Shown in pieces: positions 48,288 to 58,638 of a stretch of 64,000 nucleotides of DNA (within the stretch, counting starts at the first letter, position 1; the number at the start of each line of letters is the position of its first letter). Made by a program: the position numbers and the translations under genes. This stretch comes from Caenorhabditis remanei (lineage: Eukaryota > Nematoda > Chromadorea > Rhabditida > Rhabditidae), in contig NC_071332.1 in the NCBI RefSeq assembly GCF_010183535.1, positions 5,704,001-5,768,000 of the forward strand. The letters run 5' to 3'. The notes under the pieces are model-generated. The model did not search any database and was not told the origin of the DNA. It saw nothing but the letters and a program-made list of their open reading frames with translations.

Positions 48288-48428
48288 AATAGTTGTTAAA
48301 TGAAATTGCGAAAAATAAATTCAAAAAGCTAGAAAATGTCACGGAATCGAGAAAGTTGAGCTCCTCAGTAGATAAGTGGCTCACGCGTTCTTTTCAAGTG
48401 TCATAGAAAAAAAACAATAGTTTATTTT

Positions 48429-48735
48429 TCACAATTTCTCGAAGAGCACAATCCGGTCATCCAGATGGTAAGCGCCTCGACGGCCGAGACTGGAAGTGAA
48501 AGAATTAAGTTTATGAGAAAAGAGCATTAAAATGAAACTCACATCCGTTTGATCCTGGAGTCCACCGGTGTTGACGTCAAAAATATGATCTTGATCAACA
48601 CTAGGGACTCAATCCCTTCTATTGGCGAGAGCATTGGTGCCAAATACTCTCGAAAACTGAAAATAAAAGTATCAGTCAATTCGAACAGTCAACTAGAAAG
48701 CTTACCGAACCCAATTGCCACGAGATCGGAATGCT
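48429..48735 (-). pseudogene. 3' fragment of an unidentified gene
   Basis: Two exons in phase are clear: 48656-48543 (FREYLAPMLSPIEGIESLVL...) and 48489-48429 (LGRRGAYHLDDRIVLFEKL, then TGA), both with good splice sites. A third piece at 48735-48706 (FRSRGNWV) joins in phase, but its frame meets a TAA immediately upstream and no matching exon follows. The gene is therefore 5'-truncated or its start is lost. The composition vaguely recalls a nematode nuclear-receptor ligand-binding domain, but this is a guess. It sits between the two aldo-keto copies and has no second copy. Confidence 0.45.
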
Positions 48736-49066
48736 TAACTAAAAATATTTAATTATTATCAAATTTCTGTTAACTCTCCAATTTCTTTAATTTTTCGATG
48801 AGGCTATAATTGGATGACATGTGAATATGGTGTCAAGATACGTGGGTAATCGAAAAAGTTATCAAATCACTTTTCCAAAATTTCATTGGAAATCAGAAGT
48901 TCACGGGAGGAAATTTGCGAATCATGTCGGTAGGGAACACACATCTCTGTGAGTTTGTGTGCAGTTTTTCTTAAACTTCAATCACCTATACAGTTCATCT
49001 TGCTGATTTTTGTCTGTTATTGTTAAAAATTTCAAATTAATTTAAAAAATAATTGTGCACATGTTT

Positions 49067-49106
49067 TGAATCCGGGCCAACGGGCCGAGATTTTGCTAGT
49101 CTGATA
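49067..49106. repeat. CG-rich repeat remnant
   Basis: TTGAATCCGGGCCAACGGGC followed by CGAGATTTTGCTAG matches the inner right part of the element at 45664-46016 (TTTGAATCCGGGCCGCCGGG). It lies directly outside the left edge of duplication copy 2. Confidence 0.5.
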
Positions 49107-49133
49107 TTTATCGAGCATGTGAAAAAGTTATAC

Positions 49134-50579
49134 TTGTAATAAATAAGCTGAATTTTATTTCATTACAATCTCATACTATATAATCTAAAAATAAACAGTG
49201 AAGAAATTACAAACATCTCCATGTCTGACCGATTGGTAGGAATGACTTTCCTTTGTCGAGTGCACGAAGTGACTTCAGATCCTCGTCAGTAAGTTGAATT
49301 TTGATTGTCTGAAAAACGATACATATTGAAAGATTCGAACAGGATTTACTTACATTGTGTAAGTTGTCATGAATCCTCGAAGGTGTCGCAGATTTTGGAA
49401 TCATAGAGGTGTTGCTACAGTATGCGAAGGCATACAGAATAGCTTGTGGTGTTTGATTGTACTTCTGGCAGAGTTGGATGATAATATCCTCTTGGAGAAT
49501 GTTTTGATCTCCCCAACAGAGAGAAGAGTAGGATTGAACGACGATATTGTTCAAATCACAGTACTTTTTGAGTGTCGGACGAGTCAGATATGGTTGATAT
49601 TCGTATTGATTGAGGACCGGACGGTGTTTGGCGTATTGAAACATTTCCACAAGATGGTAGACTTCGTAGTTGGATACTCCGATTGAGCGAAGTTTTCCGG
49701 AGTCTGAGATTTAAGCTTGTAAAGAAAACAAAACGTGTAGATTTGGGTAAGAAATTTCAAAAAGATTATTAAGCTGCTTTGTAATCGCAATGCGTTGTTG
49801 ATCATGAGCAAGCAATTACCATCATACCTTTTGCCTTTTCAAGTGTCTGCCACACTATCTTCCTTCTACTCTTGTTCACTTCATAATCGTCATCATTTCC
49901 AGTGTCACGGTCGCGTGGATAATGAACCAGAAGGAGATCGATGTAGCTGGAAATATCAGTTATGAATTCGAAATTCTGAAAATTCATACTTACTCGGTCT
50001 GAAGTGTGGCCAGCGAATTGGCCAGTTGTTTTTCCACTTCCTCCACTGTGTTTTCATTTAATGTGCGAACTTTCGTAGTGATGAAAACATCTTCTCGGGT
50101 GAGACCAAAGACTGGGAGGTATTTCTGAAATCAAAAATGTTATAAAACTACATTTTTCAAACAACTCACTTTCAAAGAAATCCCAAGGAAGAGCTCATTT
50201 TTGTACAAATTCGCCGTATCGAAAAGACGATATCCAGACTTCAACGCGGCTTCAACAGAGACATCTAGTGCTTCTTGTGTTTCGATTCTGGAGATTCCTA
50301 ATCCAACTTTTGGCATTTCGTGGCCATCGGAGAATTTGAATACACCACCGACGACGTTTGTGAAGTGGCTCATTGTGTAGAGTAGGAGAGTCTAAAAGGT
50401 TCAATTTTTGAAGGAGAAAGATAACAAAAGAATGACAAGAAATCGAAATTGACGAATCGTATAAATACTACCGGCGAGAAAAAAGGAGACGACAGTTCAA
50501 CAAACAAGTTCCAATGAACAATTTTTGAAAGTTGAGGAGTGATGTTTGTTGCAGAAGGAATCAATGAAATTAATATCTT
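49134..50579. repeat. Segmental duplication, copy 2
   Basis: Counterpart of 44120-45565 at a 5,014-bp offset. The outer 100 bp on the left side (3' of the gene) is more diverged than the gene itself. To the right, copy 2 gains a GA-rich repeat (50590-50870) and lacks the CG-rich element and the large foldback that lie in copy 1. Confidence 0.9.
49207..50373 (-). CDS. Aldo-keto reductase, copy 2
   Basis: Five exons at exactly the copy 1 positions plus 5,014 (50373-50170, 50124-49994, 49946-49828, 49703-49354, 49308-49207) give 301 residues. All four catalytic residues (D52, Y57, K86, H120) and the cofactor motif IPKSATPSRI are intact, so both copies should be NADPH-dependent reductases. The protein differs from copy 1 at a handful of sites only (for example E31 for P, V38 for I, and the C-terminal FLPIG). 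Intron sequences and the promoter-proximal 190 bp are likewise almost unchanged, so expression is probably shared unless distal elements differ. Confidence 0.93.
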
Positions 50580-50589
50580 GAGTTAGTTA

Positions 50590-50870
50590 GGCTGGAAAAG
50601 GGAAGACGCAATAAGGAATAAGGAAGTAAATTTTTCAAAAGGGAATAATGAAGAAGGAAGAAAAAAGTGAAAAAAGCCCGGAAGAAGGAAGAAAGAAGGA
50701 AGAAGGAAGGAAGAAGGAAGTTGGGTTCCGAACCGGGAAATAGGAAGTTAATTTTGAAAATGACAAATTTGAGGAAACATTTTCTAGTCATCTCTGAAAA
50801 CGAATTTTGATGTTGTTTTTTTCAAAAATTTACTTCCTTATTCCCTTTTCAAAAATTTTAATTCCGCACA
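50590..50870. repeat. GA-rich repeat with inverted ends
   Basis: A purine-rich core of GGAAGAA-type repeats (50640-50725) is flanked by AATAAGGAAGTAAATTTTTC on the left and its approximate complement AAAATTTACTTCCTTATTCC on the right. It looks like an inverted-repeat element carrying a microsatellite. Absent from duplication copy 1. Confidence 0.55.
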
Positions 50871-50996
50871 GCTCTGATCCCCATGTTCATATCTTTTTTA
50901 AAGTGAATTTCGGTGAGTAAAAACTTTTAAATGGATAGTTATTTGGAATGCTTAAGGTTTAGAATAGTGTTTTGGAAGTCTGAATCATTTGAGTAC

Positions 50997-51030
50997 ATGT
51001 TCATTCTTTCTGTAAATACTGTACAAAATA
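50997..51030. other. Paralogous empty insertion site of the large foldback
   Basis: ATGTTCATTCTTTCTGTAAA followed by TACTGTACAAAATA here matches the two flanks of the foldback at 46066-47789 (ATGTTCATTCTTTCTGTAAG on the left, TTCTGTAAGTACTGTACAAA on the right) with a single TTCTGTAA copy and no insert. It documents the target before insertion. Confidence 0.8.
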
Positions 51031-51153
51031 CATCGAAGTTTCTGAACGCAAAATATGTGGCTGCTGACGATGCAGAATGTTCATGATAAGACGTGACTAG
51101 TACAACAGATAATTTTTTCCCAAAAACAACAGATATTATTTTCATACACACTC

Positions 51154-51390
51154 TTAACAAACCTTCAAAACGTTAATTTTTTTTAACCTTCTTTTTAGTA
51201 CCTCTCCACAAGCCCGCTCCACCGCTAATCGCCTTGACCATTTCTCTGCGTCTCTCAGTTTTCGACACGTTCCTTCCATGTTTTCGGCCTCGAATTTCAT
51301 TTTCTTTCTACGATTTTTAAATCTTATAATTGTTTTCTCCAGTTTCCTGTCATTTACATAAAACTTCCTTTCATTTTTCGACTTCGTTTT
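51154..51390 (-). CDS. Possible exon, charged coiled-coil-like
   Basis: A 78-codon open frame with an ATATAG acceptor at its 5' edge, encoding highly charged sequence (MKFEAENMEGTCRKLRDAEK, WSRRLAVERACGEVLKRRLK). A GTACTA donor-like site lies inside at 51199-51204. It may be an exon of an unrecognised minus-strand gene or a remnant. No family recognised. Confidence 0.22.
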   Translation of the reverse strand, partial: KTKSKNERKFYVNDRKLEKTIIRFKNRRKKMKFEAENMEGTCRKLRDAEKWSRRLAVERACGEVLKRRLKKINVLKVC

Positions 51391-51675
51391 CTATATTTCA
51401 GTCAATAGTCATCATATTTCATCAAAAATTTCCCAAAATTAGGTTAGATAACTGTAAAATCCATTAAACAAGGAGCGATACTCTTGCAAAGGAAGGGTTG
51501 TTGTTCCAAGCTCTTTCTGATATGAAAATTAGTTTCAAACTGATTTTTACTCGCTTTCGCCGCAACACAATCGATTTCTCAACTTGCCAAATTTGCCATT
51601 TATTTACTTTCCTTCTTGCGATGACTCATCCGAAAAGCACACGATCGATTTATATACAATTTCATTACAGGCGAG

Positions 51676-53368
51676 ATGGATTCGCAAGGGCGGAAGGTTA
51701 TCGTCGTCGATAACGGAACAGGTGTAAGTTTTTGAAGTTTTAATGTCTTTTTTTCAATAAATTATCCAATTTCCAGTTCGTGAAATGCGGGTACGCCGGA
51801 ACCAACTTTCCAGCTCACATATTCCCGTCGATGGTGGGACGTCCGATTGTAAGATCGACGCAACGAGTTGGAAATATTGAAATTAAGGTTTGAAATCACT
51901 TAAAAATGTGTTTATTTTAATACAAATTTGTTCTACAGGACTTGATGGTAGGCGAAGAATGTTCGCAGCTCCGTCAAATGCTTGATATCAATTATCCGAT
52001 GGACAACGGAATAGTTCGGAATTGGGACGATATGGGACACGTGTGGGATCACACATTCGGTCCAGAGAAGTTGGATATCGATCCAAAGGAGTGTAAGCTT
52101 CTGTTAACGGAGCCACCACTCAATCCGAACAGCAATCGCGAGAAAATGTTTCAAGTGATGTTTGAACAGTACGGATTCAACTCGATTTATGTCGCTGTTC
52201 AGGTAAACTTTCATTTTTACGATAAAAAAAGAGCATTCCTTCAATTTTCAGGCCGTACTCACATTGTACGCTCAAGGTCTTTTGACTGGAGTCGTCGTGG
52301 ATTCGGGAGACGGTGTTACTCACATCTGTCCGGTTTACGAAGGATTCGCGCTTCACCATCTAACGAAGCGGTTGGACATCGCTGGAAGAGATATGACGAA
52401 GTATCTCATAAAGGTTTGAATTCACACTCCTGTTCTCCATAAACTCAATTTTTCTAGCTTTTGCTTCAACGCGGATATAACTTCAATCACTCCGCCGACT
52501 TTGAAACCGTCCGTCAAATGAAGGAGAAGTTGTGCTATGTTGCGTACGACGTCGAGCAAGAACAACGATTGGCTCTCGAAACGACTGTTCTCTCACAACA
52601 ATTCACACTACCAGATGGTCGTGTGATTCGTCTCGGTGGAGAGCGATTCGAAGCGCCCGAAATTCTCTTTCAGCCACATCTGATTAATGTGGAGAGGCCT
52701 GGTCTATCGGAGTTGCTTTTCGGATGTATTCAATCAAGTGATATCGATACTCGTCTCGATTTCTACAAGCATATCGTTCTTTCCGGCGGAACAACCATGT
52801 ATCCCGGATTGCCAAGTCGTCTCGAGAGGGAGTTGAAACAATTGTATTTGGATCGTGTATTGCACGGAAATACAGATGGCTTCCAGGTAATTTTTATGGA
52901 AAAAATGAAATATTAGAATTCAAATCCCCTTTCTCGCCCTATGTAGTACTTTCTCCCGTTGTCTATTTGACTACTAGTTGACCACTCCTATACCAAGAAT
53001 GGCGTCGTCCGCCACTTCCGAAATGATTTGATGATGTGTTAACTAAATGCATTTCTTTTCATTTCATTCGTGTGCGGTCCTCCCTGAAAGAACACTTTCC
53101 GCCCCATTACTTCACTGTTTACTTACATGAGGAGGTGTGGTCAACGACCTTGAATAAAGTAGAATTTAAGCACAATCGATAAATTTATTTTCAGAAGTTC
53201 AAAATTCGAATCGAAGCACCTCCAAGTCGAAAACACATGGTGTTCCTCGGTGGAGCAGTGTTGGCGAATCTCATGAAGGATCGTGACGACGACTTCTGGG
53301 TGTCTAAGAAGGACTACGAAGAGGGCGGCATTTCGAGATGCATGGCTAAACTCGGAATCAAGACCTAA
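51676..53368 (+). CDS. arx-2: Actin-related protein 2, Arp2/3 complex subunit
   Basis: Six exons (51676-51723, 51777-51887, 51939-52202, 52252-52413, 52458-52886, 53195-53368) give 395 residues, the standard Arp2 length. Arp2 together with Arp3 forms the nucleus of a new branch on actin filaments and acts in cell migration, endocytosis and morphogenesis. The nucleotide-binding loops are intact: [15 protein letters not shown] near the start, [17 protein letters not shown] and [19 protein letters not shown]. The C-terminus [19 protein letters not shown] is Arp2-specific. A TTACAG acceptor six bases before the ATG suggests trans-splicing or a spliced leader exon. It matches C. elegans arx-2 (K07C5.1). 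Confidence 0.97.
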
Positions 53369-54346
53369 AATACTCAACTGTGACTTAATTTTTTCGTGTT
53401 ACTATTGAAAGTGCTTTATGCTCACCCCTGTTTTCTAATGTTTATTCCCGTATATATTCCTTACCTAATTTATTCTCTATAGGCATCCTATTCCCCTCTT
53501 TCTTCTCATTCAAACGATTATCTTTTAAACCAAACAACTTCTCCTTCTACATCCGAATCCATCATTCTCTGTTGTAAATACATTTTCCACTTTGAATTCA
53601 TTCACTTCTTCGACTTACTTTTGGTTTGAGATTGCGTCGTCGTTTTCCCACTTTTTCCATTCAATGAAACCGAAACCATTATTCAGGAAAAGGGCAACAG
53701 AAGGGAGAGAAGAGATTGGAGACGGATGATGATGACCCGCATTTGAGACAGCACCTGATAACGGATAATCGTTATCTTCATGCCCGTGTCCTCCCCCTGT
53801 TCTCATCATATTTTTCCAACTTTTCTTGCAACATTTTCTATTCTTTTTCAGAATTTCCTTTAATTCTGAAATCCCACCTACAATCAATCTATCAACTTTC
53901 CCATCTTAACAAGGCCCACATAAATCAGTCAGCGCCGATGGAGGATCGTCAGAAGCCAGTGGTGTTTCCTAAAATGCGTTTTAGTGTCCTTTCGTCGCCT
54001 CCTCGACCACAAACCTATCAAACGGGGTGGTCTCGTCTGCGTGTGTGTAAAACGGACAAATTGGAACTTTTTTTATGACTTGCCTTCTAGTTATCCTCTT
54101 ACTCAGGCAACTCGAAAAAAATATTATGAGAAGTTTTAGTAATATTATCGTAGTAAGTTGAGGAGATAACAAGTCATTATAATATTACGATAATTTCTTA
54201 TAATATTCTCAATTTCTCATAATATTACTGAAATTTCTCATAATATTCTTGGAATTTATAATAATACTGCTAAAAATTCTCATAAAATTTCCAAAAATTG
54301 TTATAATATCTGTGATTTTTTGTCACTTGTAAATGAAAATTATTAT

Positions 54347-54444
54347 GAACCTATACTGGAGGAAGCAAAAAAAGCAGAAAACTATTTTTTTTGCTAGTAG
54401 TAAAAAATAGTTTTTGCTTTTTTTGCTAACTCCAGAATAGGTCC
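54347..54444. repeat. Nested hairpin 1
   Basis: The left arm ACCTATACTGGAGGAAGCAA continuing to CAGAAAACTATTTTTT is mirrored by the right arm ending CTAACTCCAGAATAGGTCC. Arms of about 45 bp with few mismatches, inside the element 54102-55147. Confidence 0.7.
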
Positions 54445-54580
54445 ATTAGATCAGAAAACTAGAAATGACAGTGGAAAAACACAACTTAACAATGAGAACT
54501 GCTTGTGTTCACTGACTCTACATTCCCATTCTCTGTTGATTTGTCCCCATTGAATCTTTTCAGTTGTAGCCACGGTGATT

Positions 54581-54763
54581 TTTTCGGTACCACCTCCTTT
54601 CTTTCTAACGAGTTTTTCTCGAAAATGGCTAATTATTTTCGGAAAATTCTTTTTAACTGCTATAGATCCTCCAGTTACCTCGGGTAATTACAATAAAATT
54701 TGCGAAAATTTTAATTCATTTTTGAGAAAAACTCGTTAGAATGAAAGGAGGTGGTACCGAAAT
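54581..54763. repeat. Nested hairpin 2
   Basis: The left arm TTTCGGTACCACCTCCTTTC, then TAACGAGTTTTTCTC, is mirrored by GAGAAAAACTCGTTAGAATG and AAAGGAGGTGGTACCGAAA on the right. Arms of about 40 bp around a 100-bp core, inside the element 54102-55147. Confidence 0.7.
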
Positions 54764-55599
54764 TGGAAATGAGATTGTGATTAGCTTGATGCGGTTGTAG
54801 GGTTAGAACGATATTGAGATGCCTGAGTTGCTACATAATGATTTAAATGTGATAATACGAATGCTTCTCAAAATATTTTTGCATTTTATCATAATATTAC
54901 TATTTTCTCAAAATATTTCCAACTTTTCTCATAATATTACTGTATCTTCTCAACGAACAACACGCAATGGCCTTGTTGGCGCTTTTTTGGCGATCACCGA
55001 ATACGCCTTCATTTGAAAAGTATTAATATTATAATATCGCAGTAATATTCATAAAAAATCTCAGAATACTGAAAATATCTTATAATATTTCCAACGTCTC
55101 AGAATACTACTAAAACTTCTCATAATATTTTTTTCGAGTTGCCTGAGTACTCTTTTTTGTTGATTGAAACTGTTGATTGAAAGGTTTGGACTTTTTTTGT
55201 TTTCAATTTCGTTTTGAAATTTGAATTTTTGAGTTGGAAATCGAAAAACTACTGTGAAACTCCATAGTTTTGAGCCTGAAATTGCGTTTGCATGTGAACA
55301 AAATCAAGTTTTAAAAAGAATTTCGCTTCTGAATTCGAAAAATTAAAAGATTGTTTTGTTTATAGTTTTGAGAGTTTTTTTTGGGAAAATATTTATGAGT
55401 TCGTTTTTTTTCAAATTGGAGGAATCAACTGACTAAAAGAATCATATGGATCCGATGTGGTCTTCTATAAACATCCGATTTTCGCTGAGAAATTGAACAC
55501 TTTGAGGTCTGAAAATTGGTTTAGGATATTTATCATCAAATTCTTTAAAATCATAAAGAAAGTAACCAATCACTCCAATTTTTCTGCCATCTATCCCTC

Positions 55600-56130
55600 A
55601 CTCTTTCGATATCAGTCTCCTGTCTTTAAAGACGCATATCTCGAAAACTAGACAAGTCAAAAAGTTGTCAACTAGAAAATTGTAGAACAAGAGATTTTAC
55701 ATACTTTGTTAGTGGATAAAATTTTTATAGCATAACAAGTTTTGGAGCTATAGCAATTTTCAAAAATGCATATCTTCATTCTTCCTACTTTGGTCACCTG
55801 TCTTCGAAGACGTATATCTCAAAAAGAATGAAAGCTATTAAAAAGTTGTCAACTAATAAAACAAAGATCCAGATTCATTCTATTCACTTATGTAAAATTT
55901 AAAAATTTCTTGTTTATCCTTGATGCAGAACGAAGCTTCAAAGTTTAAGATTTCTTTTTCATGGACAGTAGCAAATGGAGACGTCATCTTTCAACAAGTC
56001 CTTCGTAACTCATTACTTGAATACTGTCAAAAAACTTTTTACATTTCTCAATATACCATTCAACACTCTAGTAATCAAAAACCTAGCTACAACTTATAGC
56101 TAAAAAACAAGAAATTGATCGGATTATAAC
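55600..56130. repeat. Decayed dispersed repeat with AAGTTGTCAACT motif
   Basis: Two similar units about 178 bp apart share CTGTCTT..AAGACG.ATATCTC followed by AAAAAGTTGTCAACTA (55619-55675 and 55797-55857). Related sequence appears at 61600-62330, 25640-26200 and inside the MITEs at 103 and 7713. It is probably remains of one MITE superfamily. Confidence 0.5.
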
Positions 56131-56902
56131 CTGTCAAATCAAGAAGCTACCTTCCTTTTTCTGAACTTCTAGATAAAACATTACGCACTTTTTCTTAAGT
56201 TTCGAAATGTATAACTTTCATTGATGTTCCATATCTTTTCATTTTTCCTTCCTTTCTTCCCCCATCAACATCATCACTTTCCGGTCTGCTACTGCTCCGT
56301 CTCAACTCTTTCAGCTGATCAAAAATTCCACTGATAACCCCTAAATGAGTCAAACACATTCCATTCGTGTTTTCACATAGAAAATGCCGAAAGAGAAAAG
56401 AGACATCGTGACGCCAAAACACACTGTAATCAATCTTCTCACCTTCACGCCAATCATCTCTCGATCATCGTCATCACGACAGTTTTTCAAACGGTTTTCT
56501 CTTTTTTATCGTTTCCTTTCCATCTTTTTTTTGTCGAAATATAAGCGAATGACATTCCGATAAACAAGAAATTTGGTTCGAGCTGCAAGTCACTCATTTT
56601 CTCTTTTTTCTCTTTTTCTATTTCACTCCTTCTTTATTGTTTAATAATATCACACCCGTTCCTTACCGGTTTTGTTTCTTTCTTTCAGCTGAGAAATTAG
56701 ACAATATATGATTTCTCTCTCGACCTACAGTCATTTTTTTTTGCTGAAAAACTACAAAACTTTTGTGTCGTCTAGCCTAACCAACCAGCGCCAATATAAT
56801 CATTTAATGGTTTCATCGTTTCCATAATCGTCGTTTTTTTCATCTCATTTTCCCTCCTCGTCGCGAGTCGTTCGCCTACTTGATAAGAGCATTTTGAACA
56901 CA

Positions 56903-57226
56903 TTAAAACTTCAAAATTGGCCAACCCAGGCGTCTTTTATTGATGCTTTTTATCGGGTGAAGATACCTTTTTAGCAGATCATTTCTGTACTTTTTAATAG
57001 GATTTTTATGCCGGAGGACACACTGTACTATTGGAGTTGGAGGTACTTCATGTTGATCATAAAAGATATGAGCTGGAAATGGAGACTCACAGTTCTCCTT
57101 GAGTTCTTTTTTAGGAAAAGCTTCTCTTTTAGAGGTTTCGGGTAAGTAGCATAGCTCTTTAGTAGGCGAAGCCAAGTTGCACTTACTGTCAGGAATCCGT
57201 TTCCAGATTGTAGAATGACTTTTCAA
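56903..57226 (-). CDS. Possible hypothetical exon
   Basis: A 107-codon frame on the minus strand with mixed, protein-like composition (SKREAFPKKELKENCESPF, NPIKKYRNDLLKRYLHPIKS), ending GWPILKF and a stop. The first codon may not be the true start. No domain is recognised and no neighbouring exon with matching phase was found. Confidence 0.2.
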   Translation of the reverse strand: MKSHSTIWKRIPDSKCNLASPTKELCYLPETSKREAFPKKELKENCESPFPAHIFYDQHEVPPTPIVQCVLRHKNPIKKYRNDLLKRYLHPIKSINKRRLGWPILKF

Positions 57227-58638
57227 TGTGTTATTTTAAGCATAGTTTGGATGTGATGCTTCCACCGTTCCATGTTTTGAAACCCGGACCTAATAGAGTT
57301 ACAGTATCTCAAACCGCAATCTTTTTCTGCATTGCCTGCTGGAAACTAGTAATTTTAGAGAGGCGGATCAGGGTCACGAACTGTTGAAATGCTTTAAACT
57401 TGCGATATTTGTAAAGTTCCCATCTGGATCTTTATTTTTGAAGTTGACACCTTTTTGATTTATTCTCTGGTTTTTGAGATTTCAATCATGAAGATGGACA
57501 AGATAGTTGAGAGATGGAGAGCAGGCGCCCACTCTCTGTCTCTCATGACTAATAACTGATTTTAGAAAATTCCTATCTTGATATCTCTAAAACTTTTCCG
57601 AAAACTTGGACTCTTATAGGAATGCAACGAGTTTTAAAAATTCTAATTATTATTGCTACAACAATAAACTTTTATATTCAAACTAAACTGAAATATCAAA
57701 CTCCAAAAAATGAGACCACCCGCCCGTGATACTGTAACCACCATCTCAAAATTCACACTGCCTCAATTGATAATGCAAAAAACTCGAAATTCAATATACC
57801 TAGGCAGTTAAAACCAATGCTTATCTTTATGAACAGCACTAAAACCGATATTTTCGGAATTCCACGGGATCATAGTACCATCTTGCGCCTGTTCAGGTGA
57901 ACCAGAGCTTATCGTTTGACTAACAGGAGGTTGCACATCTGTTACAAATAGTGAACAACCAAACGTTGATAAATCTAGTTTCGATATCTCTAAACAAATA
58001 GTTTTTGAGTAAACTTTTACTTATTCGAAACCTCTTGAACTCTTAATTTCCATTTTTTCAGTATAAGAACTTATCTCGGTTTTTCAGGTCACCTCAACTC
58101 AAGTGACCAATCGATGCTTTTGTCTGAAATTCTAAAATTATTCCACTTTTCTCTCCCCTCATAACTTTATAATCCGGCGCCAGTTCGGTGGGAGCCCTCT
58201 CTTCTCCGCGCACCTTCAATCATTTTGTCTTTTCCTTCCTTCTAATGTCAACAATAGAGACAGTCTTTTTTGTTTCGCCTCTCGTTTTGTGTTCTTTCTC
58301 TTTGAGCTTCTTCACCGAATGGATCACTTTCGTTGTCTAGATTCTCTCTGATTCTTGTACTTTTCCACTCAGGATCCACCGCGCAGTTCGAATGGGGGCG
58401 GAGCCTGTGTGTGCAGGTACAGTTCATTTGGTAGAGAGACTTGACGATCTTTTCTCCCTCTCTTTCTCTTTCTTGTTTTGTTTTTTGTACTTTTATGGTC
58501 TGATCTTTTTGCAGTATCAAATTACAGTCTTATATCCATTTTGTCCCTCCTCTTTTCTCTTTTCGAAAATAAAAATTCCAGAGCTTGAAGGCCGTTTCAT
58601 CACGCAACGGCAACGCGGTGATATGCTGAATTGCTGAA

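Larger units (their letters stand above)
54102..55147. mobile_element. Composite Tc-type inverted-repeat element
   Basis: A 1,046-bp element with TA on both sides (54100-54101, 55148-55149). The ends are CTCAGGCAACTCGAAAAAAA and its complement, and arms share ATATTATGAGAAGTTTTAGTA. Subterminal regions (54110-54330 and 54840-55130) are arrays of TCTCATAATATT in both arms. Two further hairpins lie inside (54347-54444 and 54581-54763), so other elements have inserted into it. No transposase. Confidence 0.75.
53369..58638. other. 5-kb intergenic region with nested repeats
   Basis: After the Arp2 3' UTR come a composite inverted-repeat element (54102-55147), an array of a decayed 'GTTGTCAACTA' repeat (55600-56130), a possible minus-strand frame (56903-57226) and then AT-rich DNA up to the promoter of the IGFBP-domain gene (a GC-rich patch lies at 58170-58210 and 58370-58410). 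Confidence 0.45.
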
